Assembly (NCBI GenBank): GCA_000310025.1
Contig: FN649748.1
Span: 3,340,381-3,404,380 of the forward strand
From: Ectocarpus siliculosus
Lineage: Eukaryota > Sar > Phaeophyceae > Ectocarpales > Ectocarpaceae
DNA length: 64,000 nucleotides
Direction of reading: 5' to 3'
Below the pieces are notes generated by a model, which searched no databases, was not told the DNA's origin, and saw nothing but the letters and a program-made list of their open reading frames with translations. This document shows, piece by piece, positions 63,527-64,000 of this stretch (positions within the stretch are counted from its first letter, which is position 1; the number at the start of each line of letters is the position of its first letter). The position numbers and the translations under genes are program-made.

Positions 63527-63716
63527 TTTCTTGAAAAAATCCCGACGGCTATGAACGAGAGTTTCTCTTGGGATGTACCGTTATTCCGCCTGATAAAGGC
63601 TCTCGGCGTGTTGCACGACGTGGTATCCGTCCAGAAGGCGGTTCGCAAATCAAGAGACGGCGCAGCGCGTCTGGCGGATGCGATGGACGGCCACGAGTAC
63701 AAGACGCTGTTGCTGT
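63527..63716 (+). CDS. Exon of an unidentified gene continuing past the right edge
   Basis: After an acceptor (pyrimidine-rich tract, CTAG ending at 63526) the frame reads FLEKIPTAMNESFSWDVPLF, then RLIKALGVLHDVVSVQKAVR and on to a donor at 63717 (T|GTGAGT). It gives 63 codons plus one base. Codon use is GC3-rich like the other exons. If it is a first exon, ATG at 63551 would start it. The product is not recognised. Confidence 0.5.
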
Positions 63717-64000
63717 GTGAGTGCGAGTGACACGCGCTGGGTGTCATTAGGTGTTTCGCCATGAAGCCCCTCATAGCGCCTATTGCACTGGCATACGAAT
63801 ACAAACACGACGTATATCTGCGGGATCTACTGTCTCTGCTACCTGCACCGTACGTACCCAATAGAGTCCACCGACATCGAACCACCACTCTCCCTTGTTG
63901 CCGTCATTGCTCGACATGGTGCCATTGCGATGGAATGTCACCTCCTGCTCTCGCCGGGTCCACGGGCTTGAACGAATCTGCAAATTCGGAACAACGAACG

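Overview
The window is nuclear DNA of an intron-rich eukaryote, most likely a brown alga (Ectocarpus-like stramenopile). This assignment is an inference. Its grounds are compact conserved exons separated by introns of roughly 0.2-1.4 kb, GT-AG sites with a minority of GC-AG sites, long (CT)n and (GA)n tracts, poly-C/poly-G runs and scattered short repeats. Nothing bacterial is present: there are no operons, no Shine-Dalgarno-led gene arrays and no CRISPR. The gene models below were built by hand, by matching splice phases and conserved protein blocks.

Layout. (1) 1-9901, plus strand: the last 15 exons of NOL6/Nrap/Utp22, an SSU-processome protein; its N-terminal third lies off the left edge. 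(2) 11786-16843, minus: a four-exon C2orf69-like putative hydrolase. Its last intron holds a repeat block and a 20-N gap. (3) 18042-18910, minus: a small two-exon polar protein. (4) 18996-30828, minus: a gene of about 21 exons encoding AMN1-type leucine-rich repeats, then IQ calmodulin-binding motifs, then WW-like and coiled-coil segments. (5) 33876-37642, minus: a D-3-phosphoglycerate-dehydrogenase-type 2-hydroxyacid dehydrogenase without an ACT domain. (6) 37643-51800: a gene-poor, repeat-rich stretch with MITE-like inverted repeats, two minisatellites and SINE-like fragments. (7) 52098-56265, plus: a seven-exon protein with a presequence-like N-terminus and a lipoyl-like domain in which the lipoyl lysine is replaced by glutamine. 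A tiny candidate gene ends 5 bp upstream of it. (8) 57949-60669, minus: a complete, canonical 181-residue ARF GTPase. (9) 63527-63716, plus: one exon of an unidentified gene that runs off the right edge.

The genes do not form one pathway. They cover ribosome biogenesis, serine biosynthesis or a related dehydrogenase reaction, vesicle traffic, and probable calmodulin-linked scaffolding. The most unusual points are the lipoyl-like protein without its lysine, whose fold is intact only if a GC-AG intron is used; the LRR-IQ-WW architecture; and a family of short repeats with a tRNA A-box-like core and a poly-C end, present in at least five copies.
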